Below are positions 1 to 11,442 of a DNA stretch of 64,000 bases, in pieces. The stretch covers positions 1,116,001-1,180,000 of the forward strand of contig CM073201.1 in NCBI GenBank assembly GCA_037042915.1, written 5' to 3'. Both the position numbers and the translations under genes were made by a program. How positions within the stretch are numbered: the stretch's first letter is position 1; every line of letters starts with the position of its first letter. Source of the stretch: Auricularia sp. M13 (lineage: Eukaryota > Basidiomycota > Agaricomycetes > Auriculariales > Auriculariaceae). The notes beneath the pieces are model-generated. The model worked only from the letters and a program-made list of their open reading frames with translations. It had not been told where the DNA came from and ran no database searches.

Positions 1-907
1 AGCTACATTCTCCCATCACTTCGTGGCCATCTCGTGCTTCAGCTCTTCGCAGCCTACTGTACAGTAAATGTCTGTGACGCGCTGTTGTCAAAGACTTCTC
101 CCCGTCTGGATACACCTTGTTGAAGACCTCCGTATCGGAGATGATCTATCACGATCAACAGTTGAAGGGATGTAGCATTGACAGCCGAACGCACGGCAGC
201 GAGGTCCTCGTAAGAGTTAGCCCAAAACTCGTTCTAGCAGGTACAGTATATTTTAGACACCTTAAAAAGTTGATAGCATGCCAACCGTATGCTTTTTACA
301 CGCTCAGAACCGCAACCAACATGTGTAGAAGACCCCGGGCCCAACTGAGTTTTGTCCAGCAATGATGTTTACCTGCGGAGCTCGAAATTCGTGTCATCAG
401 CCAAAATCTGCCCACGTGCCAGTACAAACTTTGCCTCATCTGCGACTCAAGTGCCACTTCAAGAGCACATACACGAGCTGCAGTCAGCTTCCCGTACCGC
501 TCAAGTCTACAAGCGTTCAAGCTGCATTATGCAGCAGTTTGGGAACTAAAGCGGCCTGCGCGTCGCAAATGGTCTGCCGAACTCTGCCATCGCTGGAATC
601 TACGCATCGCTACTTCAGACTCCATCAGATTCGTAGGCGGTGCGCTGCATGACGACTCCCGGCCGGACAGCACTCCCCGAGCTATGTTGGCCGGGGTTTC
701 GGGATCGGATGGCGGATATCCCTGCATGCTGTCGACTTCATCGTCGGGTTCGTGAGCTGGTGCTCATCTCGAATCTGAATCATGCGTTGCATTCGCGACT
801 TCAGACTGTATGCGCTATCAATGAATCACTGTTCAAGCTCTTGGGAAGATGCCACAGATGCCGGAGCAGACCGCCGATGGCACCCTGGGCGTCCCGCAAC
901 CCAATGC
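1..907. other. Intergenic, no supported gene
   Basis: Only short overlapping open frames occur here on both strands, with no recognisable domain and no consistent splice structure. The last part is the promoter of the P450 gene that starts at 945. A gene lying mostly outside the window on the left cannot be excluded. Confidence 0.5.
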
Positions 908-913
908 TATAAA
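908..913 (+). promoter_or_regulatory. TATA box of the P450 gene
   Basis: TATAAA stands 32 bp upstream of the P450 ATG at 945. This is a sensible core-promoter position if the 5' UTR is very short. Assignment rests on motif and position only. Confidence 0.45.
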
Positions 914-944
914 GAGTAGGAATTACTCTTCTTGCGATTGGACC

Positions 945-3900
945 ATGGCTCCATCGATTCTCATAACTACGACTACGTTCGGACTGGCGCTGGTCGCACT
1001 GTCTGTGGCACTGGTCAAGCGGATTCGCCAGACGAGCCTGCCCTTGCCCCCCGGGCCACCAGAAACGAACTTCATTCTTGGAAATCCGAATGACATCCCG
1101 AAACCCCCTGAGGAATGGAAGAAGTACGAGGCTCTGAGCAACACCTACGGTAGGCGCCCACGTTGTGCGCCCTCTTCGGTCGTTGACGACTTGATCTCAG
1201 GTCCAGTTCTCCACCTACGAGGCCTCGACAAGCATCTCATAGTGCTTAGCACTATTAAGTCCGCCGTCGACCTCCTTGAGAAACGCGGCGCAATATATTC
1301 GGATCGGCCAAGGCTGCCTCTGATTGGCGATTTGTGAGTGCAGTGGGTCGCCATGGCCGGTGTGTCTGCTCGTAGTGACAAAGCATCGGTAAAAAATGTG
1401 GTCGCTCTGGAGTGCTCCGGAGTGCTCCAGAGCGATGGGAGCTCAGGAGCAAGGGTCCTGTCTGCGGAGCTTCCAGAGACACCCCCCTTCCTCCGGAGCG
1501 CTCCGGAGACAGTCAGGAGCGTAGGGAGACACTGGAGACGCGGGCAAAATGTACACGGGCTGTTGCTTTACTCGTTTTATTTCTTACTCCACCACACGAC
1601 GTCGACGGTAACAATATGATAGATATGTGAAAATGGCGTTCTATTCAAACAGGGAGCGACGACATAAAATACAGGTACAGCGGCAACGCTGTACGGCATG
1701 CCGCCTGGGTGTATGCCTATACTGCGCTCCAGGCCAGCAAGCACGCGATGATACCCGGCGCGTGGTGGGGACGAGTGAGCGCCCATGCGCCTGCGCGAGC
1801 GCATGGCGAGCGGCGTGCATTCCGCCTCAACTCCAGCCCCAAACAGCATGCGCGGGCGAGCGGGACGCCGCGCCATCGGAGGCCTATAGCATATGCTGTT
1901 TGATGATACATCAGTGAACATGGATGAGTTGGTGCTGTAGGAACGCACCGTACACCAGTGTGGCCAGCCAGATGGATCGAGGGTGTAATCCTGTGCAAGC
2001 GTGAGCAGGTGCGGAGCATGGCAAAAGCATACCTGTATTGGCAGCCATGGACGATGCGTGCAACGCGATGCACGAATGTCGAACCTGAAAATAGGGTAAG
2101 TTGTGCAGCAAAAAATGGACCGGAGCGAGCGGCAAGTCAGAATGTATGCCCAGACACGCTAGCAGAGAAGGATCCAAGTCCCGGCAACGAGAACGGAGCC
2201 CAGCAGCCAGAGCACTAGTTTGAGTCCCAGTCACCAAGCCCAGGCGACCAGATAGTAAACCCGAGCCATACGGACGACCCAGCGGGGCTCAACGATCGCA
2301 AGACGCCAGTGCCGCGACGAGAGCACCATGGCGCACGGCCATCGACTTGCGCAACGGGCGTGCGGGGGGAAAATGTTGCGTTGGTTAGAGCTCCGACCCA
2401 ACCATCCTTTTTTTTTTCGCTAAGTCATCCGTCCAGTGAGCGGTGTTGCCCGTGTTGGGAACGATGGGAGCGACGGGAATGGTGGGAGAACAAGAGATGT
2501 TGCTCCCAAGCTGAGTCTCAGTCTCCGATGTCTTCCTCTGGTTCTTACACTCCGGAGCGTCGGGAGCGTCCGGGCACTCCGGAGCTCTCTATGGCAGCTC
2601 CGGAGCCAGCAATTTTTACAGATGAACTTGTGCCGCACCCAGAATGGGATTCAATTGGGTCGTGACCGTTCTCCCCTACGGCAATTATTGGCGTCTGCAT
2701 CGCCGTGCTCTGCACCAACACCTCAATGAGGCAGCCCTGAAGGATGTACGCGGGAAACAAGAGCAGTTAAATGTTCGATTCCTCAATGCGCTCCTCGATA
2801 CTCCCGAAGATTGGTGGAGTCTTGTGCACTGGCAAGTCTTCGCACGTTTGCTCGTTCCACCCCCGAACTAAGCGGATGCAGGTTGGCTGGAGCGAATATT
2901 CTTTCCGTGATCTATGGCATGGAGAATACGCAGTTGAAGAACGATCCCTGGATTGAACTTAGCGAAGAGACTCTTCAAGCTCTCAACAAAGCAACTAACG
3001 CGGGTTTCCAGCTAGTCGACGCATTTCCTATTTGTGGGTAGAGTGCCTCTCTCCGGCGCCAATATAGTATTGACCATTATCCCTCAGTGAGATACGTCCC
3101 GTCGTGGTTTCCTGGGGCCGGCTTCAAACGCAGGGCAAAAGAGCTATTCAACCTTCAGATCCGCGCCAGGGAGCGGCCCTTTACCTGGGTGAAGGAACAA
3201 ATTGTTCGTCCAATGTCATCATAACGCCCGAGTCTTTGTTTGATACATCGTCCTAGGCTGCAGGAAGAGCGGTCTCCTCGGTAGCCTCCATACTAATCGA
3301 TACCCAAGTGGATGGTGCACCTCTTCCCGAAGAAATTGCCAAAAACTGTACGGGGGTTGCCTACATCGGTACGCTGGAATTGGCGACATTCGTTTCTACG
3401 ATTCACGAACACTATGACTAGCCGGAGCCGATACCGTGCGTCTTCTCAGCGCGGCTCACTCGACGTTGGGTCGTCTGACGCGCCGCAGACTCTGTCGACT
3501 ATGAAATCCTTCTTGCGCGCCATGGTTCGGAACCCGGAAGTGCAGACGAAAGCCCAGGAGGAACTCGACAACATCATCCCCGCTGAGCGGCTGCCTGTTC
3601 TCGCGGACCGCGATAATCGTAATCTCCCGTATCTCGAGGCCGTGCTCCGGGAGGTGTATAGACTCTATCCACCGGTACCAATGGGTATGTTCGCAGATGT
3701 ACCAACTTGATCTTCCAGCTCCTGAAATTTGACCCAATCTGGATAGGTATCCCACATCAGTCTCTGCAGGAGGACGAATACGAAGGGATGCGGATTCCCA
3801 ATGGAGGAATCCTCATCGCGAACATCTGGTGCGCCCTTCAGCTTTGACTATGAGACCAACCTTAACGCTGCACTGTGTGGCAGGTCGATCATGCGCGATG

Positions 3901-4348
3901 AACACATATTCGCTGAACCAACGTCCTTCAGACCGGAGCGCTTCATAAAGGACGGTCAGATCAACAAGGACGTGCTGGACCCTCGACACGCCGTCTTTGG
4001 CTTCGGCAGAAGGTATGAGAGCCTAGAACTTCCCTGTAATCGCTGGATCAAAGATATTGTCACAGAATATGCCCTGGCCGATACTTCGCGGACGCCGAAA
4101 TCTGGCTCATGATGGCCACCACGCTCTACTGCTTCGACATCCTACCCGCACTTGACGAGAACGGGAATGCCGTCTTGCCTGGAGAGGAGATGACCGCTGG
4201 AACCGTGGTGTTCGTCCTGTGTTTCAGTCGCTGGGTGCATGTTTGCTGACGGGAATTGCACTGCAGTGCTCCAGTCGAGTTTCAGTGCCGCATCGTTCCG
4301 CGGTCTACCTCGAGGCGGTCTCTGATTGTCAGTGCGTACGAGCAATAG
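945..4348 (+). CDS. Cytochrome P450 monooxygenase (multi-intron)
   Basis: Heme-thiolate monooxygenase, microsomal by its N-terminal membrane anchor (residues ~3-25), followed by the proline-rich hinge LPLPPGPP. Family landmarks appear in order once introns are removed: the helix-C WRLHRR region (~2690), the I-helix AGADT (split by an intron near 3410), the K-helix ExxR in EAVLREVYR (~3640), the PERF-type FRPERF (~3935), and the heme loop FGFGRRICPGR with its Cys ligand, created by splicing at ~4010-4070. The frame stays open to TAG at 4346-4348, so the gene looks intact with about eleven introns. The second intron (1334-2642) contains a DNA element, and one intron (2832-2881) is GC-AG. General similarity is to the O-methylsterigmatocystin-oxidoreductase-like fungal P450s. 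The exact CYP family and substrate cannot be told. No secondary-metabolite core gene lies nearby. Confidence 0.88.
1384..2624. mobile_element. Non-autonomous DNA transposon inside P450 intron 2
   Basis: The two ends are imperfect inverted repeats: CATCGGTAAAAAATG at 1384 against CATCTGTAAAAATTG read inward from 2624 on the other strand. Just inside both ends lie palindromic CTCCGGAG motifs, three near the left end (1410-1515) and three near the right (2550-2610). No open frame inside resembles a transposase, so the element would need enzymes in trans. The subterminal palindromes recall hAT-type elements, but I could not find a clear 8-bp target-site duplication, so class and exact ends are uncertain. 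Removing it leaves a normal 68-nt intron. Confidence 0.6.
2832..2881 (+). other. GC-AG intron in the P450 gene
   Basis: Donor TG|GCAAGTC and acceptor GATGCAG|G. Joining the flanks restores the frame from SLVHW into LAGANILSVIYG, the expected P450 sequence. The nearby GT sites do not restore it. GCAAGT is the standard donor of the minor GC-AG intron class. Confidence 0.7.
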
Positions 4349-4997
4349 TCCTTACATGTACTGCGGACGAGCCTTTCGCCAGCTCCGGCGACGGTGGAGG
4401 TGAATGCTGTGAACGCCCGGCCTTCTGCGGAGTCACCGACCGCGTAAGGGCGGCAGCTTATGTAATCTTGAATTTCTCAATATCACCCTCCTCTCAATCT
4501 GTTTTTCCACACTGAAGCGTAGCTAAAGCGCAATTGAATCAAATAATGCTCTCTTTATGACCCCCCCTCCCCCCGTGTGCGGGACAGGGCAACGATCGAG
4601 CCGCAATCGAAACCCCTGAGCCTAGACAACTGTCTGTCGATGGCAGATTTCCTCCTCAAGGCTTATGCTGTAATCCTCACTACATTTCTATGCTGAATCG
4701 CCGGTATGAAGGTGCGTTCTCTCGGAAAACTCGAAGCCACCGCTGGTGAACGGATCGCTTGTCGACGAGTATCGGAAATTGCTCCGTGACGCGAGGAGGA
4801 CAAAAATCTCCGATTCTCAAAAGCAGCTCGAAACATATACATATTCACCTGCGGAAGTGAGAGTGTACCAAAGTTCTCGTCGTTCTTGGCGACACTGCCG
4901 GCGGTAAGAGGTTAACACCGGGGGACAACCGCTCTCCGGACTTGCGGCTTCCACCGATCATCGTCCTCACGTCACTTCCTCTCTCCCTTGCTCAACT
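4349..4997. other. Intergenic region between P450 and NIPA-like gene
   Basis: Holds the P450 3' end and the promoter of the transporter gene. A C-rich tract lies near 4560-4575. No further gene is visible. Confidence 0.5.
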
Positions 4998-7344
4998 ATG
5001 GCGACGCCGTCGCCGACAGCCTCGCCCAAGGCGGAGGTCAAGCTCCCTCCTCAGTTTAAATTGTACGTGGGCCATTCTGCGCGGTCGCTGCATTGCTGAC
5101 GGCGTCCTCAGCGTTGGTATAATACTCGCCGTGGTCTCTGGCCTTTTAATCGGCTCTAGGTATGCTCTGCTGCGGGACCGAACGCCTGCGCCTGACGCCC
5201 CCACTGCTTTGTATTCAAGAAGAAGGGTCTGCTTAGATCTGGGAACGCTACAGAGGGCGGCGTCGCGTACTTAAAATCGGTGCGTCCAGCCACTTTCCGC
5301 CGCTGGTGGCAGCCCGCTCATCCGTGCCGCTGCTATAGCCCTTATGGTGGACGGGTATGTGCACCAGTCATTAGCTCTGCAGATGCCCGGTGCTTACCCT
5401 GCCCCTCGTCGAGGCATGATAATGATGATCCTGGGTGCGCATCGCATTACTTGTCCCGAGCTTCCCGTTGCCAGCGCTGAACGAGCCCGTTCCCGCACCC
5501 CACAGGCGAGCTCTGTAATTTTGCCGCGTACGCCTTTGTCGAAGCACTCGTCGTCACGCCGCTCGGCGCGCTCTCCGTCGTCATCTGGTCCGTCGCCGTC
5601 GCTACCGTTGCATCTGCGCTGACAGGGACCGGCTGCAGCGCCATTCTCTCGTCGATATTCCTCAAGGAGACGCTGACGTTCTTCGGCTGGCTGGGCTGCG
5701 CGTTGTGTATATTCGGGAGCACCATCATCGCGCTCAACACGCCACCGGAGGCGACCGTCGGTCAGATTGTCGAGTTCCAGCACCTCTTCCTCGCCCCTGG
5801 TTTTCTCGGCTGGACAGGGTTCCTCATCGCCGCTGCGCTGACCATCATGTTCTACTTTGGTCCTCGGTGCGCGAGCAATAAGTGCTTATCACGCGATGGC
5901 ATGTTGAATTCGTTGGTGGCAGGTACGGCAAGAACAGCATGATGTGGTATATCGCGGTCTGTAGCATGATAGGCGGTCTTAGTGTCAGTGTCACCACTGG
6001 CCTCGGCGCGGCCATTGTGACGTCCATCCTGGGCGACAACCAGTTCAAGCACTGGTTCATCTATTTCCTGCTTGGTTTCGTGGCTGTCACCCTCAGTAAG
6101 TCGCAAGGTATACTCGCGGGTCTTGTTATGCTGAAGACTGCCTCAGTCACCGAGGTTTACTATTTGAACCTCGCATTGGCACTGTTCAACACTGCGATGG
6201 GTGCGTTCAGCCGATTGCACAAGCAAACAGTGGCGCTGACAGGCTGTGTAGTTACCCCGACCTACTATGTCATCTGTAAGTCGCTGTCATACCCGTGTCG
6301 TTCAAGCAGCTAAGAGTCGCAAGTCACCTTCTGCACGATGGTGACGACGGTGGTAAGTCGTGGCCGAATAACCGTTCGGAATCACTCTGAGCCAGGTGCA
6401 GATTCTCTTTCAAGGACTCAAAGCGAGTGCGCCGCAAATTATCACGCTGGTCATGGGCTTCCTTGTCATTTGTGCGTCTCCCGCTTTGCGCCCATTTCTA
6501 CATTGCGCTTTGATTCCTCGGCGCTGACAGCGTGATAGGCGTCGGCATCACCGTCCTGCAAATGTCCAAGGTCGACCCTACGCAGCTGAACAAGTTGGAC
6601 AGACGTTCGACCATTCTGCTGCAGGCCGCGCGCGCAAAAACAGAAACTGCCGAGAAGGATCCTTTTGCAGAGATGGAGGAACCTGGTGTGGACGCATTGC
6701 GTGGCGGCTTCGGAACCGTGGGCAGCATTATCCGCGCCCGTACGGCTCGCAGAGCTAGCATGGCCTCGCGGGCTTCGCGGGGTGCAAGCTTCGCCGCGCG
6801 ACAGGATGCTCTAGGCGGGATGACGCGGCATCAGCTGTACGACCCGCCCGTGGGCGGCCGCGACGCCGATAACATCTCGCTCAAGACCAAGGCATCAACA
6901 GTGGCAGGCTCGGCGGTTGGCTCCCCGCGACAACCGACGATCAAATTCCGTGAGGAGGAGGTGCGGCACTTCTACCCAGCGGGCCCCGGGCGCGGCGGTG
7001 CTGTGCACTCGCCGGGGGCGCCGCGCGAGACGAACAACGTCACGCCGCCCGCAGCGATGATAAGTGGGCCGAAGCTGCCTATGAGCGGCGCGCCGCCTGC
7101 TGGCCAGGGTGGCAGCCGATTCCTTTACGATGATCCGTTCGCGGACAACGACGACGCTGACATAGACGATTCGAACATGATGACGCCCGGGCGGAAAGCG
7201 GGCTCGAAGCGGCGGCCGTTCGCGGGGCGGCCGTATCCCGTCAACGAGGACGACAACGAGGAGCGCGTGGGCCTTGTATCCGAGGCGGCCATCGAGGGCG
7301 GTGTGCGGCTCGTGCCGTCGCAGCCTCGGGATAATATGATATGA
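4998..7344 (+). CDS. NIPA-like magnesium transporter
   Basis: Multi-pass membrane protein of the NIPA (DUF803) family, which carries Mg2+ and related divalent cations in the plasma membrane or early endosomes. After splicing, the sequence runs MATPSPTASPKAEVKLPPQF, then GIILAVVSGLLIGSS, then a KKKGLLR-type loop, and LKSPLWWTGMILMILGE. It continues through FAAYAFVEALVVTPLGALSV, FLKETLTFFGWLGC, and later PTYYVIFTMVTTVVSS. About nine transmembrane segments are visible. The final exon (from ~6538) ends the membrane domain and adds a ~230-residue hydrophilic cytosolic tail rich in Arg, Gly and Asp, with an acidic patch near 7150. The frame is intact through at least eight short introns. The start is the first ATG in frame with the first membrane exon. 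Confidence 0.85.
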
Positions 7345-7668
7345 AAGCTGCCCTTGAGTGGCGGGACGATACTTACCTATTTACTAGCCCTGTTTGTTTT
7401 CTCTCGTCTTTGTTTTCTACAGTCTCTGGAGGTTGCACGCTGCTATCCTGTATTGTTGTTCTCGATTTACGGACACAGTAGATACCCTCGACAAGCACGG
7501 GTTAGAATCTTACCTTTGCGTTGACATAGGCGCGCGGGATCACGTGAAGGCGCGTCGCGGAGTCAGCGGTGACGGCGTTGTGGACGCGTCGGAAGCATCC
7601 GGCAGGCGCCTTGTCTCAACCTCCGACTCTCACACCTGCATACCCCCAGCCAGCCCGCGCTCAAGCCC
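7345..7668. other. Intergenic
   Basis: The 3' UTR of the NIPA-like gene and the promoter/5' UTR of the next gene on the same strand. No coding signal was recognised. Confidence 0.5.
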
Positions 7669-9038
7669 ATGCCCAGCACGCTGCATGTGCCCGCCACCGC
7701 CGAGCGCGAGCAGCAGCTGCCGCGCCCTATCAAGACGCGCCTGGCCCCGACGCCGGCGCTGTCGAGTCCAGGCCTGTTCTCGTCCCCGACCGAGTCCCAC
7801 GACGCCTACGACCGCTGTGAGACGCCCGTGTCGCCCACGGAGCTCATAGCGCGCCCCCGCATACACAACGGGTCGTCGAGCCCTGCGCCGTGGGCCGTGG
7901 ACGCGCTGTTGCGGCGCAAGGGGCTCGCCGATGGTGGCGATACCGACGAGGACGCGACCGACGACGACTTTGCGGACGACGACGACGACGCGCCGATGCT
8001 GACGGACGCGGAGACGTCGAGCGAGTGGGCGCTGGAGCCCAGCGTCGAGCCCGAGCCTGAGCAAGTGGCGCTCCACCCGCCGCCCGCCATCGCGGACGAC
8101 GCTGCAGCGCTCGAGGCCGCCGAGTTGCTGCTGTTCCTCGCCGGCGCCCCAAAGCTGCAGCCCATCGCGTCTACATCGCAGCTCGCTCCCGCGGAGATGG
8201 ACGTCGACGCAGTGCCCGTGCCGACGTCGAGTTCTCCTGTCGAGCCTGCGCCCGTGCCCAGCACCCCTGCGAAGGTCGTGGTCCAAGCTCTGCCCGATGA
8301 CGAGATCGCCCCCGGAGAAATGAGCGATTTGACGCCGCTTCGGCCGTCCCCAGCTCCAGCCGTCAGACGGCGTAAGCCCGGTCCTCGCGAACGTGCCCAG
8401 CAGAAAAAGGGCACTGCAAAACCTCGCACGGCCGAGGACAACGATGACGACGACGGCGCCGAAAAGTCTTCGCCCGTTGTTAAACGCGTGCTCAAGCGCA
8501 AACGCGCTGCCGTCCCCTCGCCACACTCCAGCCCCGCCAAACCGTCTCCGAAGAAACGCGCGCCAGTCGTTATCGACAATGCGGACGCCGCGACCGTATC
8601 CGAAATCGAAGGCTTCCTGGTCGAGACGCTTGCGCTCTCGCGCTCGTCGTCCATGCCTGCGACGCAGCTGCTCGCCGCCGTCCTGCAAGAACAGCCACAT
8701 CTGCGCGCTGCGCGCTCCGAGTCGGACTGGCTCCCCGTGTTCCGCGACATCCTTGCTGCATTCGATGTTTTTGGAAGGGCGCGGCGCTCCGGCAAGGTAC
8801 GCCGCAAGCATTCTGGCTATCTATCGCGTGCAGAGGACTAACGCCGTCCGTTCTCCTTTAGGCTGCCGACGGGAAGCCGCCCGAGGATCAGTGGTTCTAC
8901 CAGCCCAAGCGCGACCCGCAGCCCGAACGCGCGCAATTGCTGAGCGAGCTGATGCGTAACAAGCGCACCGCGACGATGAACGGCGACGTCCAGTACTACT
9001 ACAAACCCATCCCGCGCAAGGTCACTGTGCGCTGGTAA
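7669..9038 (+). CDS. Unrecognised acidic, largely disordered protein with a compact C-terminal region
   Basis: Two exons, 7669-8795 and 8862-9038, joined by a GTACGC...TTTAG intron, give about 434 residues. The first ~300 residues are low-complexity: Pro/Ala/Ser-rich with a run of Asp around 7960-7990. Basic clusters follow (RRRKPGPRER near 8370, KRVLKRKRAA near 8490) and resemble nuclear localisation signals. From ~8575 a more ordered segment begins (EIEGFLVETLALSRSSSMPA and on). It runs across the intron into WFYQPKRDP and ends with YYYKPIPRKVTVRW. This C-terminal block looks like a folded, possibly winged-helix-type domain of fungal hypothetical proteins, but I cannot name it. A nuclear role is inferred only. 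The long antisense frame over the first exon is a composition shadow. Confidence 0.7.
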
Positions 9039-9571
9039 ATGTGCCGTGCCCCACCCCAGACCTTTTCGCCACTCCCCCCGAACTTTCCTGTTTGCTTGCT
9101 TGCTGTCTTGTTGAGCGCTCAATGCCGCTCTGTGCTCTGCTCCTAATTCCCCGTCAACCTTCAAACTGTCTTTCCTGTGGGGCTTCTGTCTTTATCGCTC
9201 GTGCTATTATCTTGTACCGAACAAAAATGCAAACTTATGAGTGATCCTCGATGCTTTTCTCCTGCGAACTGACCGTGTCCGTCGATATGCAGTCTCTGTC
9301 ACTCTCTGAGACCCACAATAAAGCCGGGCTTTACAGATGTCAATGACATCTCCGACTTGAAGGTGGATTATCAGTTCCCTCCCGCATTTGTATGACATTT
9401 GAGGCAATTAACCCCGTTCCCCCTCAGCGCGATGACTCTCGAGTATTACGAGTACTGATTATTACTTGGACTCGAATCAGATTCCGGGCGGCTACTCTTC
9501 ACGCCTCAAGTCATGATCACTGATACTTGCTAGTACTACACTCTTGCCACGACGGCTGCGTTGCCAACGTC
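9039..9571. other. Intergenic
   Basis: The 3' UTR of the preceding gene and the promoter of the MFS gene. Nothing else was recognised. Confidence 0.5.
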
Positions 9572-11442
9572 ATGGAGGTGCATTTACCAGCCGCCGCCGC
9601 CGCCGCAACGCACTCCCACGAATCCGTCTCTTCAGTGCCAGTACAGAGCGCGCCCAAAGTCTTAGCGCGAGTCAAGCAGCGGCTCGCCAACATCTGCGCG
9701 GTATACACATGGTGCACCCTGTTCGTATCCCTGGGCGGCTTCATCTTTGGCTACGACACGGGTGCGCCAATGAGCACTATCTGACTACCCGCCGCTGTTG
9801 ACATCCACGAAGGTTCGGTTGGACCAGTGACCGTCATGCCGCAATTTGAGGACCACTTTGAGCACCTGGAGCCCGCAAAGCATGGACTTATCGTTTCCAG
9901 CATTCTCTTGACAGCTTCCGTGTTCTCCTTGATAGCAGGGCCGTTGGCGGACAGGATTTCGCGAACCTACACGCTTGCGCTGAGCGGTGTCGTGGTTGCG
10001 GCGGGCGAGTCGATGATCATCGGCGCCCAGCGCGGGCAGCTGAGCGTGTTCATTGCTGGCCGATGCCTGACAGGCGCTGGACTGGGCCTACTTGCGAGCC
10101 CCATGACGACCTACACCTGCGAAATCGCGCCGACGCACATCCGTGGGCGCCTTTGTGTAACCCCACAGCTATTCATTACTCTGGGCATCGCCGCGGGCTA
10201 CTTTACGTGCTACGGGAGCGTGCACCTCTCTGGAAATATGGCCTGGCGCGTCCCCTACATTATCCAGGTTAGCTTGGGCTGCATTCTCGCTGGGGGTTGC
10301 ATGCTGCTGCCCCATTCGCCGCGCTGGTTGAGGCACGTGGGCCGTGGCAAAGAAGCGGACTTAGCGTGGGCACGCCTCGGGGTGAGTGCTGCAGAGGCGG
10401 AGAAGGAGGAAGCTGCGGACGCGCGCGACGAGGAGGAGCAAGCTAGGATCCGCAAGGGCGGCTTCAGGGATACTTGGCGCGCGCTCTGGAGTAAGGAAGT
10501 TCGCTCTCGTACCATTCTCGGCGTCTTTCTTCAGGGCATGAACAACGCGTCTGGCGTCGATGGCGTGCTTTACGTACGTTACAAGTGCTCCCGGTTGACT
10601 TCAATGCTCACGTTTTCTGCTCTACAGTACGCGCCACTTCTTTTCTCCCAGGCAGGACTATCCACCACGACTGCTGCCTTCCTTGCTAGTGGGGCTACGG
10701 GGCTCGTAAATGTAGCTGTGACAATTCCGACACTGATCTACAGCGATACATGTGGGTTGTTTCTTGCGACCCATTACACATCAGAAATACTGACACCCGA
10801 CAAGGGGGCAGACGGCCGTCCCTCATTTGGGGAGGGCTGGGAATTGCATCATCAATGCTTCTCATCGGCACCTTGTACGCCTCGCGCGCGACAGATGAAC
10901 AAGCAGGGAGAATCGCCGTAATTGTGATGATCTTCCTCTTCCTCATTTCGTTCGCAATGAGCTGGGCGGTCGTGGTACGCGTCTACTCGTCCGAGATCCA
11001 GCCTACGCGCACGCGCGCGGCAGCAACCGCCCTCGGACAGGCTGCCAACTGGGTAAGTGCACGCTCCTTCCGCGCAGTTCTCCTCGGCTGAGGATGTTTG
11101 GACGCCCGAAAGATCGTCAACTGGTTGATCGCGTTTTCCACGCCGCTCTTCCTCGCCAAGTCCAGCTCTGGGCCATATTTCCTTTTCGGAGGGTGCAGCA
11201 TCGTGACGACGGTCGTGTGCTACCTGTTTTCGCCCGAGTCGCGTGGCATCAGCCTCGAGGACCTCGACAAGGCTTTTGAAGGCCGCCCGTGGGAGTTGTC
11301 CCTGTCTGCTTTGGTGTCGCGCGTCCGGGGTGGCAGTGATGGGCACAATTCCATCGAGCTTGAGGCGAGGCCCCGATGTCTCAGTCAAGACACGCTGGCG
11401 CCACCTGCACCCGCGGATCCGGGTGAACTGGATCCCAAGTAA
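9572..11442 (+). CDS. MFS sugar-porter-family transporter
   Basis: Twelve-segment permease of the sugar porter family (hexose, quinate or related substrates; proton symport is usual). Landmarks: FVSLGGFIFGYDTG in TM1, GPLADRISRTYTLALSG after TM2, FIAGRCLTGAGLGLLAS, PRWLRHVGRGKEADLAWARL after TM6, a charged central loop (~10400-10470), ILGVFLQGMNNASGVDGVLYYAP in TM7, SDTWGRRPSL after TM8 and SPESRGISLEDLDKAF near the end. Four introns close in frame at ~9762, 10575, 10750 and 11051. The TM7 region reads NN-ASGVDGVLYYAP, where many members have a QQ-x-x-G-x-N signature, so the substrate may be unusual. The ATG at 9572 gives an 85-residue first exon before the intron at ~9762. Confidence 0.86.

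Noticed and set aside
1384-2624. P450 treated as a pseudogene because of the insertion
   Set aside because: The insertion is wholly intronic, splice sites are intact and all P450 motifs, including the heme Cys loop, are preserved.
7630-8811. 393-codon antisense ORF over the 7669 gene
   Set aside because: Repetitive Arg/Gly composition and mirror image of a GC-rich Pro/Asp-rich gene. The plus-strand reading has a good splice junction and aromatic C-terminus.
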